A stretch of DNA of 64,000 bases from VAZQ01 sp035293945 (GTDB lineage: Bacteria > Pseudomonadota > Alphaproteobacteria > Rhizobiales > Xanthobacteraceae): the NCBI GenBank assembly GCA_035293945.1, contig DATGLV010000014.1, positions 36,764-100,763 of the forward strand, written 5' to 3'. A model generated the notes under the pieces. It had not been told where the DNA came from. It did not search any database and saw nothing but the letters and a program-made list of their open reading frames with translations. Positions 9,278-17,660 of the stretch are shown here, piece by piece. The translations under genes and the position numbers were made by a program. The first letter of the stretch is position 1. Every line of letters starts with the position of its first letter.

Positions 9278-10942
9278 TCAATCCAGCGGCTCGACCTTGA
9301 TGATCTCGGCCGAGTGGTCGCCGCCCGCCCAGAACGTGACCGGCGTGGTCGAGTTGTCGACAAAGACACGCCGCACATTGGTATTGCGCGGCAACTGATA
9401 TTCGACCGCCTGCCCGCTCTTGGGATCAAGCCTGACCACGCGGTCGGTGGACATGCCGGCGGTCCACAATTCCCCATTCTTGTCCGGAACCACGTCATAC
9501 GGATAGGTGAACGGCGTTGGCAGCGGCCACTCGGTGAACTTTTCCGCTTTGGTGTCGAACATCGCGAGCTTGTTCGCACGGTATTCGGTGAACCAGAGCC
9601 GATCTTCCGCATCCATGTAACCGCGTCGCGGATTGGAGTTGGGTGTCGGCGTCTTGAACAGCATGATGTGGCCGTTCTTGGCGTCGATCCGGCCCACCAG
9701 GTCGGCGCTGAAATCGAAAAAGAAAAGGTTGTTGTGGGAGTCCGCCTTGATGCCGTAGACGCTGTGTCCCTGCGCGTGCGCCAAGTCCTTGTAGGGCGCA
9801 AAGGTCTCGAACTTCATGGAGGCGAGATCGAGCCGGTGCACACCGGGAATTTCGACCGCATTCATCCACACTTTGCCGTCGACATCGGAGGAATCCGGCA
9901 TCACCATCGCCTGCTGGGCCGCTTTGTTGTTGATGTCGGCCGGTAGCGGAATCATGGTGAATTGTTCGGTCTTGGGATCGAATTTGGCGATGCCGCCCTG
10001 CAGCATCAGCCCGATCCAGAGCTGGCCCGACTTGTCGAGCTCGATGTCGAGATTTCCCGGCGGCTCCTCCGCCTTGAGCACCGGTACGGGATATTCGGTT
10101 GCCTTGCCGGTCTTGGGGTCGAGCTTGCCGATGAACTGATGCCCGAAATCCGAGTACCAGGCGTTCCCGCTCCGATCGAGGATCACGTCGTGCGGCATCG
10201 CGGTCGGCCGGGGCAAGTCGTATTCGGTGATGATCACGTGGGTCGAGCGGCCGGTGAGCCGCGGCAATGTCTTGAGCGGATAGGACCAGGTCGCCTGGTG
10301 GCTAAGGTTGATGCTGGCGATGTAGTCCGCGCGTGGCCGCAGCCTGTCGGCCGGAACGTCCATGCTGGGTCCGGCGAGCCGTTTGTGCGGCTCGAGCGGC
10401 GTTGTTCCGGGCGCGTAGCTCGCCATACGCTGCAACACGCCCATTAGCGCATCCGCATCGTAGGTCGATTTGATCGGGCGCGCGAGCGTGTGGCAGCTGG
10501 TGCAGCGATCGAGCATGTTCTTCTGCTCGATCGTGCCCGGAATGCTCATCAGCCACTCGGCGCTGTTGAGCTGGTCCGCCACATTCTTTGTCTTGACGAG
10601 CTTGATCGCGATCGGGGCGCTCCCGGCCGCGACCGCGGCCGTCTTCGGCCCATCGAGCTCGTAGCCGGCCGCGCGAATACCCAACGCATAGGAACCGGGC
10701 TCGAGGCGGTCGGCCGGGAACTTGAAATTGCCCTGCCCGTCGGTGACGACCCACACGGTGATCGTTGAGCCAGTCTTTTTGGCGCTCACCACCACGCCTT
10801 CCATGGCTCCCTCTTCGGCCGAGGTGACCTGGCCCGAAAGCGTCGCCGCCGGTTGTGCCAAGGCTGCGGACCGGCAGTCGCCCACCGCCAGGGCAAGCGC
10901 GACCGCGGCCCAAGGCGCAAGCAGACTTTGTTGAAGCCCCAT
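9278..10942 (-). CDS. Secreted protein: CarboxypepD-like domain, CXXCH site, Vgb-like beta-propeller (copy 2)
   Basis: This 554-residue paralogue of the neighbouring gene has the same domain order: an N-terminal signal sequence ending near AALAQPA, a carboxypeptidase-regulatory-like domain (about 33-117), a haem c site C147-T-S-C150-H151, and a C-terminal beta-propeller (about 230-554) with repeated DPKTGKATEYPVP-type strands. Met173 aligns with Met171 of copy 1, whereas the TPM of copy 1 is TPL here, which makes Met173 the better axial-ligand candidate. A TAGGAGAA ribosome binding site lies 5 bases before the ATG. It is divergent from the TctC-type gene across 173 bases, so the two may share a control region. 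The two copies clearly differ throughout, so the duplication is not recent. Function unknown. Confidence 0.85.
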   Translation of the reverse strand: MGLQQSLLAPWAAVALALAVGDCRSAALAQPAATLSGQVTSAEEGAMEGVVVSAKKTGSTITVWVVTDGQGNFKFPADRLEPGSYALGIRAAGYELDGPKTAAVAAGSAPIAIKLVKTKNVADQLNSAEWLMSIPGTIEQKNMLDRCTSCHTLARPIKSTYDADALMGVLQRMASYAPGTTPLEPHKRLAGPSMDVPADRLRPRADYIASINLSHQATWSYPLKTLPRLTGRSTHVIITEYDLPRPTAMPHDVILDRSGNAWYSDFGHQFIGKLDPKTGKATEYPVPVLKAEEPPGNLDIELDKSGQLWIGLMLQGGIAKFDPKTEQFTMIPLPADINNKAAQQAMVMPDSSDVDGKVWMNAVEIPGVHRLDLASMKFETFAPYKDLAHAQGHSVYGIKADSHNNLFFFDFSADLVGRIDAKNGHIMLFKTPTPNSNPRRGYMDAEDRLWFTEYRANKLAMFDTKAEKFTEWPLPTPFTYPYDVVPDKNGELWTAGMSTDRVVRLDPKSGQAVEYQLPRNTNVRRVFVDNSTTPVTFWAGGDHSAEIIKVEPLD

Positions 10943-11115
10943 GCCGTTCTCCTATGAGCGTGCGGACATGCAAACGCGACTTATCGCCACCGAGCGTAAT
11001 GTATTGCCGCACCGGTCGGAAGCCGGACAAGTGCTGCCACGCGAAGATGCCGCGGTCGTTTCCTTCGGCGCAATCGGCATGGCATAATCCCTCCAATCTG
11101 CTTGGAGCCACAACG

Positions 11116-12159
11116 ATGTACATAAGAAATTTCATTCGGCTTGCGCGCATCTTCGCGCTCAAATCGGTGATGACCGTATCGGCCGTGATGTTGAGCGCAC
11201 CGATCCCCGTGCGCGCCGACGATTTTTACAAGGGCAAGTCCATTACCCTCATCATCGCCTCCAATACATCGGGCGGCTACGACACCTACGGGCGGATCCT
11301 GGCGCGTCATCTCGGTGCGCATCTCGCCGGCAATCCGACCATCGTGCCGCAGAATATGCCAGGCGCCGGCGGCATTCGCGCCGCCAATTATCTTTATTCC
11401 ATCGCCGCCAAGGACGGCACCGTCTTCGGCATTTTCGATCAGGCGATGTTTCTCGATCAGCTCCTGGGCATCCCCGGGCTGCGGGGCGATGTGCGGCAGT
11501 TCAACTGGATTGGGCGCCTGGCGAGCAACAGCTCGGTCCTGTTCGCGTGGCACACGGCGGCGGTGAAGAAGATCGAAGACGCGTTTACCCACGAATTGAT
11601 CGTGGCTGCGCCCGGCTCCAATTCGCGCCTCAACTGGACGGCGCTCAATGCGCTCACCGGCACCAAGCTCAAGCTTTTGACCGGCTACGAGGGACCGGCC
11701 ACCGCCAAGGTCGCCATGGAGCGCGGCGAGGTCGAGGCACTGAGCCTGCCCTGGAGCGTGTTGCGCGAGGAGAATCCCGAGTGGCTCGCCGACAAGAAGA
11801 TCAATCTGTTGCTGCAGACGGGTTTGGAGAAGAACGCCGACCTTCCCGATCTGCCGCGCATGATCGACCTCGCCAAGAACGACAACGATCGCCGGGTGCT
11901 GGAGATTTTCGCTTCACCATCCTTGGTCGGACGTTCGTTTGCCGCTCCCCCCGGCGTGCCGAAGGAACGGGTCGACGAGCTGCGTACGGCCTTCGTGGAA
12001 ATGACGAAAGACCCGGATTTCCTCGCCGAGATCGCCAAGCTCAAGTTCGATTTGGATCCCTTATCCGGGCAGGACCTGCAGGCCTTCTTCACCAAGGCCG
12101 ACTACCCGCCCGAGCTCGTCGAGCAGGCGAAGGCGATCGCCAGACTCGCGGAGCATTGA
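11116..12159 (+). CDS. Tripartite tricarboxylate transporter substrate-binding protein (TctC/Bug family)
   Basis: This 347-residue protein is a periplasmic binding protein of the Bug/TctC family, partner of the fused permease at 4728-6788. It has a signal peptide cleaved near VRADDFY, then the family-typical opening YKGKSITLIIASNTSGGYDTYGR and IVPQNMPGAGGIRAANYLY, in which backbone and side chains hold the carboxylate. The ATG at 11116 starts a good signal sequence; longer in-frame starts upstream lack it. Bug proteins bind di- and tricarboxylates, aromatic acids or nicotinate, and the ligand cannot be read from sequence. It is transcribed divergently from the second propeller gene. Confidence 0.9.
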   Translation: MYIRNFIRLARIFALKSVMTVSAVMLSAPIPVRADDFYKGKSITLIIASNTSGGYDTYGRILARHLGAHLAGNPTIVPQNMPGAGGIRAANYLYSIAAKDGTVFGIFDQAMFLDQLLGIPGLRGDVRQFNWIGRLASNSSVLFAWHTAAVKKIEDAFTHELIVAAPGSNSRLNWTALNALTGTKLKLLTGYEGPATAKVAMERGEVEALSLPWSVLREENPEWLADKKINLLLQTGLEKNADLPDLPRMIDLAKNDNDRRVLEIFASPSLVGRSFAAPPGVPKERVDELRTAFVEMTKDPDFLAEIAKLKFDLDPLSGQDLQAFFTKADYPPELVEQAKAIARLAEH

Positions 12160-12373
12160 GGGAAGCCGCGGGCGAAACCTCTTCCTGAGGAGCGCGATCT
12201 TCGCGCGCGCCTCGAGGGACGGCCGCCGGCTTATAGTCTGCATCCATGCTTCGAGACGCCATCAGCGCGTTGACGCGCCTCTTCATCGCGCTATGGCCAG
12301 CAGCGCGTTCGCGTCTTCGCGGCGCCATGGCAACGCTCGCTCAGCTGCGGCTGTTGCTGTTGGCACCCACTCG

Positions 12374-13849
12374 CTATTCGCTCAAAAATTTCAGCTTTCC
12401 CGCCCACTTCCGTGCGACCTCGGCCGCATAAGCCGGATCGACGGCGTTGACCTTGGGGAACTCATCTTTCCAAGCATAGGGCCGCACCGCATAGATGATG
12501 ATGCGGCTGTTGGTGAGGTCGCCCTTGGCGCGCCGCTCGGGCAACAGCATGGGATCGATATAGCCGGTCCAGATCCCGTCGATGATGTCGGTTGCGGTTT
12601 TCGGATCCCAGCGCGTTGCCACCGCCCACATCACCTCGGCCGGGTTGGTGATATCGATGTCGTCGTCGACAATGATGATGATGCGCCCGAGATAAGTGCT
12701 CGACCCGCAGCCGGCGGCAACAAGGCCGGCCATCTTGGCGTGACCGGCGTGCATCTGCTCGATGGCAATCACATTGATGAAGCGCGCGCCGCCGCCCGGC
12801 AGCTTCCAAACGCCTTTGACTCCCGGCACGCCAGCCGCCTCGAGCTCGTCCCAGAGCGAAGCGGCGCGCAGAAGCGCCGAGCCGGCGGTGCCGAAATAGG
12901 TGCCCGGGTAAATCGGCCGCGCCGGCGGCTGCGCCACTTGGATCGGATCGTTGCGGTGATACATCGCCTTGACCTGCAGCACCGGCTCCGGCCCGCTTGA
13001 GGCATAGTAACCGGGCCATTCGCCGAACGGCCCCTCGACCATCGAGAGCTCCTCCGGCGGCGGCATGAAGCCCTCGTAAGCGATCTCAGCGTCGTGCGGA
13101 AACGGCACCCCGGTGACTCGGCCCTTGATCAGCTTGATCGCCTGCCCGATGCGGCCTCCCGCAATGGCGAACTCGGAGACATGTTCCGGCACAGTTGAAG
13201 CCGCCGCGGCGCCCAGCGCCGGCGCCTGGCCGACCGTCACCACCATCGGGCAGTGCTTGCCCCTTGCCCACCATTTTTTGCGGATCGTATCGGCGTGCTT
13301 GCCAGGCTCGATGAAGATGCTGAGCGTCTTAGCATCGCGCACGGAAACCCGATAGGTGCCGGCGTTGACCCAATCACTGTCCGGATCCTGGGCGATCACC
13401 ATGCATTCGGTGCCGATATAGGCGCCGCCGTCGTGGCCGTGCCACTTCGGCGCCGGCAGCGCCAGAATGTCGACTTGGTTGTCCATCCGCACGTTCTCAG
13501 TGACCGGTCCGTCGCCGACGATTTGCGGCGGGATCGGTTCGGAATTCTTACGTCGATGCTTGCGGTAGGCCTGCACAAGCTCGAGCCCATACCCTTCATT
13601 GAGCACCTTGGAGGAACGCACATTGACGGCGACGCGATAGTCGTCCGGAAAGCCCTTGATCTTGCGGAACAGGAGGATCGGCGGGATCGGCTTGCGCAAG
13701 GACAGCTCGTAGAGCGCGCCCATCTCGAGGTTGGGGTCTGCGCCTTCGATCACCTCGAGCTCACCGATTGCCTGCGCGATCTCCAGGCATTTGCGTAGAT
13801 CGGCCTGCGCGGAGAGGCGCGTGGCCGGGTCAACTGAATTTGCTGTCAT
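12374..13849 (-). CDS. UbiD-family decarboxylase
   Basis: This 491-residue protein is counted from the ATG at 13849 (MTANSVDP), which gives the normal length of the family. UbiD enzymes use prenylated FMN to decarboxylate aromatic or unsaturated acids reversibly. Family segments are visible: VNVRSSKVLNEGYGLE near the N-terminus, DWVNAGTYRVSVRD, the EGPFGEWPGYY block (catalytic Glu region) and VDDDIDITNPAEVMWAVATR near the C-terminus. It stands next to a TctC/TctA-type importer, which suggests catabolism of an imported aromatic acid rather than ubiquinone synthesis. No UbiX-type prenyltransferase is seen in the window. A frame extension upstream of 13849 is possible but not typical. Confidence 0.92.
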   Translation of the reverse strand: MTANSVDPATRLSAQADLRKCLEIAQAIGELEVIEGADPNLEMGALYELSLRKPIPPILLFRKIKGFPDDYRVAVNVRSSKVLNEGYGLELVQAYRKHRRKNSEPIPPQIVGDGPVTENVRMDNQVDILALPAPKWHGHDGGAYIGTECMVIAQDPDSDWVNAGTYRVSVRDAKTLSIFIEPGKHADTIRKKWWARGKHCPMVVTVGQAPALGAAAASTVPEHVSEFAIAGGRIGQAIKLIKGRVTGVPFPHDAEIAYEGFMPPPEELSMVEGPFGEWPGYYASSGPEPVLQVKAMYHRNDPIQVAQPPARPIYPGTYFGTAGSALLRAASLWDELEAAGVPGVKGVWKLPGGGARFINVIAIEQMHAGHAKMAGLVAAGCGSSTYLGRIIIIVDDDIDITNPAEVMWAVATRWDPKTATDIIDGIWTGYIDPMLLPERRAKGDLTNSRIIIYAVRPYAWKDEFPKVNAVDPAYAAEVARKWAGKLKFLSE

Positions 13850-14031
13850 GTCGGGTCCAACATTGCCGGGACGGGCACCGATCAAGCTCTGCGTATCACT
13901 GCTGCCGAGCAATGATTGTAAAGGCTGGGTGAGGTCTCTGGCGGGTTGCGGCAGGAGATGCGCGATCCTTTTTGGAACCCTTTTGTTTTGGAGAGATTGT
14001 TGGGTCAGCGACGTTCGGTAGGGGCTTCTGC

Positions 14032-14121
14032 ATGACAATGTTTATGCTCGGAGTGGGCGTTGGGGCTTGTGCAATGGCGGCTTTGGGTTTCGTCGCTCTT
14101 CTCGGTATGCTCAAGTCGTAG
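14032..14121 (+). CDS. Possible 29-residue hydrophobic small protein
   Basis: A short open frame begins MTMFMLGVG and ends with a basic residue near LKS; almost the whole peptide would form one transmembrane helix. GGTAGGGG lies about 6 bases before the ATG. It ends 3 bases before the stop of the convergent Sel1-repeat gene. Nothing else supports it, so it may be chance. Confidence 0.3.
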   Translation: MTMFMLGVGVGACAMAALGFVALLGMLKS

Positions 14122-14124
14122 GTC

Positions 14125-14949
14125 CTAGTTCGGCCTTGGCTTCCACTCGGCCGCAAGCTTTTGCGCTTCGGCGATTTGGGCCTTCGTCATCTTTCGCGCG
14201 ATCGTCTCCTGCTCCTGCTCCGCGTCGATGTTGCCAGCTTGGGCGGCGACACCGAACCACATGTGCGCCATTACGTAGTCCTGCGGCACGCCCTTTCCGC
14301 TTTCATACATGGTGCCGAGGTTGAACTGGGCATCGGCGTAGCCCTTTTCGGCGGCGGCGCGAAACCAGCCGACGGCGGCGGTCGGATCCTGTGCGACGCC
14401 CTCGCCGTTCGCATACATGAGGCCCAAGTTGAACGCGGCGGTGACGTCGCCGTGGTCGGCAGCGCGATGCAGCCAAGTCACGGCGGCGGTGGGATCGGGC
14501 GTTACGCCCTTGCCATTCGCATACATGATGCCGAGGCTGAACTCGGCGCCGGCGAAGTTCTGTGCCGCAGCCTTGCGATACCAGGACAGTGCCGCCGCAT
14601 AATCCTGCTTCACGCCCAGGCCATTGTCGTACATCGAGCCGAGATCGGACTGGGCGCTGGCGAGCCCCTGGTCGGCGGCTTTGCGATACCAGGACAGCGC
14701 CGCCGTATAGTCTTGCGGCACGCCATGGCCCAGCACATACATGAGGCCAAGCATGGCCTCGGCGGAGGGATTGCCTTGGACGGCAAGCGGCCGGATGAGA
14801 TTGAGGGTGCTCGTATAATCTCCGCGCGCGTAAGCCGCCGCAGCATCCTCGATCGGTCCTGCCATGGCGGCGGCCGCAACCAAAAGTCCGCCTATGAAGG
14901 CGGCAAGTCCCGCCGTGCATGAGCAGCGCATGCGCGTGCCACACAACAT
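14125..14949 (-). CDS. Secreted Sel1-repeat protein
   Basis: About 274 residues from the ATG at 14949, or 268 from the one at 14931. A signal peptide (AAFIGGLLVAAAAMAG) is followed by five consecutive 36-residue Sel1-like repeats with the pattern A-L-G-x-MY-x-x-G-x-GV-x-x-D-x-x-AA-x-x-W-x-x-x-AA. Such alpha-solenoids act as adaptors, often in the periplasm. The C-terminal tail after the last repeat is charged (TIARKMTKAQIAEAQ). The open frame continues upstream through the tRNA-Asp gene, which is why the internal ATG is preferred. No partner is evident. Confidence 0.88.
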   Translation of the reverse strand: MLCGTRMRCSCTAGLAAFIGGLLVAAAAMAGPIEDAAAAYARGDYTSTLNLIRPLAVQGNPSAEAMLGLMYVLGHGVPQDYTAALSWYRKAADQGLASAQSDLGSMYDNGLGVKQDYAAALSWYRKAAAQNFAGAEFSLGIMYANGKGVTPDPTAAVTWLHRAADHGDVTAAFNLGLMYANGEGVAQDPTAAVGWFRAAAEKGYADAQFNLGTMYESGKGVPQDYVMAHMWFGVAAQAGNIDAEQEQETIARKMTKAQIAEAQKLAAEWKPRPN

Positions 14950-15010
14950 GCTTGATGTGCTCGCTTGTTGCCTTCCCGGCCGCCTTTGACTTCCAAGCTG
15001 GTGGAAATCC

Positions 15011-15087
15011 TGGCGGGAGCGACGGGGCTCGAACCCGCGACCTTCGGCGTGACAGGCCGACGCTCTAACCAACTGAGCTACGCCCCC
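15011..15087 (-). tRNA. tRNA-Asp (GTC)
   Basis: A full cloverleaf can be folded on the minus strand: acceptor GGGGGCG/CGCTCCC, D-stem GCTC/GAGC, anticodon loop CTGTCAC with anticodon GTC, and a T-arm with loop TTCGAGC. CCA is encoded. It lies upstream of the Sel1-repeat gene. Confidence 0.96.
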
Positions 15088-15210
15088 TAGGCTCGGGAGT
15101 GCAGCGGACTTAAATGTCGACCCGGTGCAAGTCAAGGCGGCAAACCTTTGGTTGTGTTGCAGGCACCGGACGGCTGCGGGCCCGGGCCGCGTACGACGAC
15201 GGGATGGCCG

Positions 15211-15322
15211 GAAAACCCGCCTGTTTTTCGGCCAAATCGAGCCTTCGTGCGCGCCCCAGCGGGAAAAAACCCGCTATTTTCAGTAACAATTTGCGTATCA
15301 CCGTCAAAAAACCCGCATTTTT
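15211..15322 (+). repeat. Three AAAACCCGC motifs upstream of the HU gene
   Basis: The core AAAACCCGC followed within 1-3 bases by a T-run occurs at 15212, 15266 and 15308, i.e. spaced 54 and 42 bases apart, in the 330-base gap between tRNA-Asp and the HU gene. The second copy forms a hairpin (AGCGGG-A6-CCCGCT). They might be regulator sites or weak terminator-like elements; no other gene is seen in this gap. Confidence 0.4.
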
Positions 15323-15417
15323 GGCTAGGAAGTCATGGTCAGACCCTATCCGAATCGTCTAATGCGGCACCTGTGAGACGTCGTTTTTAGCCACTTGTTG
15401 CAACCAGGAGGGCAATC

Positions 15418-15720
15418 ATGGCAGCCAAGAAGGCGGGCGCACCAGCGACTGTGACACTGAAGCATCTCGCGGCAAGTCTTGCCGAAGCCCACGAAATGTC
15501 GAAGAAGCAGACCGAGGCGGTCCTCGGCGACATGGTCGGCCTGGTCACCAAGCATCTCAAGAAGGGCGACCGTATTCGCATCGGCGGTCTGGGCATTCTC
15601 GTCGTGCGCAAGCGCGCTGCGCGGATGGGCCGCAATCCGGCGACTGGAGAGCCGATCCAGATCAAAGCGAGCAAGAAGGTCGCATTCCGCGCCGCCAAGG
15701 AGCTCAAGGAAGCGGTTTGA
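15418..15720 (+). CDS. HU-family DNA-binding protein
   Basis: This small basic protein of 100 residues belongs to the HU/IHF nucleoid protein superfamily, which binds and bends DNA as a dimer. The helical N-terminal half (LAASLAEAHEMSKKQTEAVL) and the beta-arm region GDRIRIGGLGILVVRKRAARMGRNPATGEPI, ending in KASKKVAFRAAKELKEAV, match the family. The lysine- and alanine-rich lead MAAKKAGAPA is typical of alphaproteobacterial variants. A strong AGGAGGG lies 7 bases before the ATG. It is transcribed opposite to lon and the tRNA genes around it. Confidence 0.93.
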   Translation: MAAKKAGAPATVTLKHLAASLAEAHEMSKKQTEAVLGDMVGLVTKHLKKGDRIRIGGLGILVVRKRAARMGRNPATGEPIQIKASKKVAFRAAKELKEAV

Positions 15721-15981
15721 CCTCGCGCCCGCCATCGCGGCGCTATGCTGCGGCATCGGCGGGTAGCTCTGCGCACGAGCTTAAAATTAAATTTGTCTAT
15801 GCGGCGATTTCCGCGGGCGCGGGCCTGTGCGCGGGTGCGGTGATGCTCGCATGCCGCCGGTCGCCAGTCTTTTGCGTCGACGCAATGCACCGCAGCTCAA
15901 TGGCCGCATGTGTCCGGGCTGACCAGAAGGTGAGCAATCAAGCGAGGAGCTGGCATTGTCGACCCGCGATCGGGACCGGTA

Positions 15982-17229
15982 TCACCGATTGGGGAACGAC
16001 GCCGGCAACGACGCGCCCGTCATTGCGTTGGCCACGGCATCACAGCTCTTTCGCAGCTTGTCCAGCGGGTCAGAAAACCCGTGCATGTCCAGGGTGATGC
16101 CCTTCGCGTCATCGGCGCGGGCGAGGTCGGTCCCGGACAGCCGTAGCGTCACACCGTTATCCGCCAGGAGCGCGACTGTCGCCAGCCGAAGGGAGGAAGA
16201 ACTCAAATCGTACTCCTGCGTGGAAGTGCGATAACCCAAATCGATGCGCTGCTCGCTCACGTTCACGCTCAACTCCGCGGAGATGTCGGCATTGGCCACG
16301 GCGGCATTTTGCTGTCGCCCGAGCGTCAGGCGAACTTCGCCGAAAGTCCCGCAATTGAACGCGACGAAGCCCTCGATGTACCGGGCTTGGTCGTTGCCGG
16401 TACGTGCAAAGAATCGCTTGACGAGGAAAGGTGCCGGCTTTTCGACAAGCTCCCAGGGCGCCTCGCCGAACTCTCTTCGATCTATTCCGAAGCGCACCAG
16501 CTCATCGCGATCGAGAAATCTCTTCGACTCGTATGGGACGGCCAAGGCCGCCCGATAGAGTCCCTGGTCGATCCCCATGTCATGCAAATATTCCTCTATG
16601 CGTTCGTGGGCCAAGCGCTTTGACTGCGCGAGCACCGCTTTCGGCTGCTCCGCATGCGCTGGATCAAATCCAACATCGTGGATGCCGAGCTTCACTCCCG
16701 GCGGGACGAGGCGAACGATGCCTCCCGCCAGCGCATGAACGCATGACGAATTGCACATTGCGATAAGCGGATCAAAAATTGCTTCGACCGCCTGACCCGA
16801 TACTTTCTGCGCCTCGCAGGATTTGCTGGCCGCCTTGTCCCCCAAACAGGCGATGGGGACTGTGTGCGCGACGCTGGCCTCGAGCTTTTGCTCGCGGATA
16901 GTTCGGCCGATCTCAAGGCCCTCGGATATTAAGCCTCCGGGCGAGTGGAAGAATATCGGTGGCTTCGCGTGCCCGAGCTTGGCCAACAGGCGACGAAGAC
17001 GCTCTGCTGCTCCAGTGTTTATTCTGCCCTCCGCCACAATCCATTGGCTGCAGCCCGGCCCACAGGCATTCGCATCGCCTTTCGCCAGGTAAAACGCGAT
17101 CGGCGATGTTGCTTCCACTCCAGCGGGCGCAGGTGCAGCGGTCGAGGCAGCCTGTGCTGAGGGGGCCACCTCGCCTTCGACCGTGACCAGAAGGGTGGCG
17201 AGAATGATTGCTGTGGGGCGGAGGTTCAT
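15982..17229 (-). CDS. Secreted ClpP/crotonase-fold protein (COG3904-like)
   Basis: About 415 residues are read from the ATG at 17229, which opens a signal peptide (PTAIILATLLV, cleavage near AQAA). The next 220 residues resemble periplasmic ClpP-like proteins: FFHSPGGLISEGLEIGRTIRE (oxyanion-hole and substrate strand) and MCNSSCVHALAGG, where the serine of CNSSC (about residue 161) is the likely nucleophile position. Many cysteines suggest disulfides and export. The C-terminal 150 residues form no domain I recognise. Family members are thought to be serine peptidases, but no substrate is known. The neighbour on the far side is tRNA-Val; the gene appears monocistronic. Confidence 0.75.
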   Translation of the reverse strand: MNLRPTAIILATLLVTVEGEVAPSAQAASTAAPAPAGVEATSPIAFYLAKGDANACGPGCSQWIVAEGRINTGAAERLRRLLAKLGHAKPPIFFHSPGGLISEGLEIGRTIREQKLEASVAHTVPIACLGDKAASKSCEAQKVSGQAVEAIFDPLIAMCNSSCVHALAGGIVRLVPPGVKLGIHDVGFDPAHAEQPKAVLAQSKRLAHERIEEYLHDMGIDQGLYRAALAVPYESKRFLDRDELVRFGIDRREFGEAPWELVEKPAPFLVKRFFARTGNDQARYIEGFVAFNCGTFGEVRLTLGRQQNAAVANADISAELSVNVSEQRIDLGYRTSTQEYDLSSSSLRLATVALLADNGVTLRLSGTDLARADDAKGITLDMHGFSDPLDKLRKSCDAVANAMTGASLPASFPNR

Positions 17230-17498
17230 AGCGGACGGTCGGCGGCAGGCACCCGCACCGCTATCACAACTATTGGACGAATGCAGCGCATTTTTTCGCA
17301 CTGCCGCGCGGACGCATTGTTGTTCGCGCTTTTGCAAAGCGATTTGGGCGGTGCAGAAATTGCCTGGCGGTCGGCCGGACTGTCAGCCCCCGAGGAGCAA
17401 CGATTGCATAAGCCGCGAGACCACGATCGGCACGCGGTTGTCACCTACGTCTCAGGTACGATCTGTCACCCATGTGTCCGGGCCGGACCGGTGAACCT

Positions 17499-17574
17499 TG
17501 GTGGGCGGTGACGGACTCGAACCGCCGACATCCTGCGTGTAAAGCAGGCGCTCTACCAACTGAGCTAACCGCCC
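17499..17574 (-). tRNA. tRNA-Val (TAC)
   Basis: The minus-strand cloverleaf has acceptor GGGCGGT, D-stem GCTC/GAGC, anticodon loop TTTACAC with anticodon TAC, T-loop TTCGAGT and an encoded CCA. It lies downstream of lon beyond a terminator. Confidence 0.96.
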
Positions 17575-17610
17575 TCTTAGGGCCCTTTCTATCACTCGAC
17601 CGCTGACAAG

Positions 17611-17640
17611 AAAACGGCGCCCGCAGGCGCCGTTTTGTTT
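17611..17640 (-). terminator. Rho-independent terminator downstream of lon
   Basis: A perfect 11-bp stem AAAACGGCGCC/GGCGCCGTTTT with a CGCA loop lies 21 bases past the lon stop. T-rich tails on both sides make it potentially bidirectional. Confidence 0.9.
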
Positions 17641-17660
17641 CCGTACGAATGCGGCCGGCC

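Noticed and set aside
14950..15135. N-terminal extension of the Sel1-repeat gene through tRNA-Asp
   Set aside because: The extension translates the tRNA gene; an internal ATG with a signal peptide is a better start.
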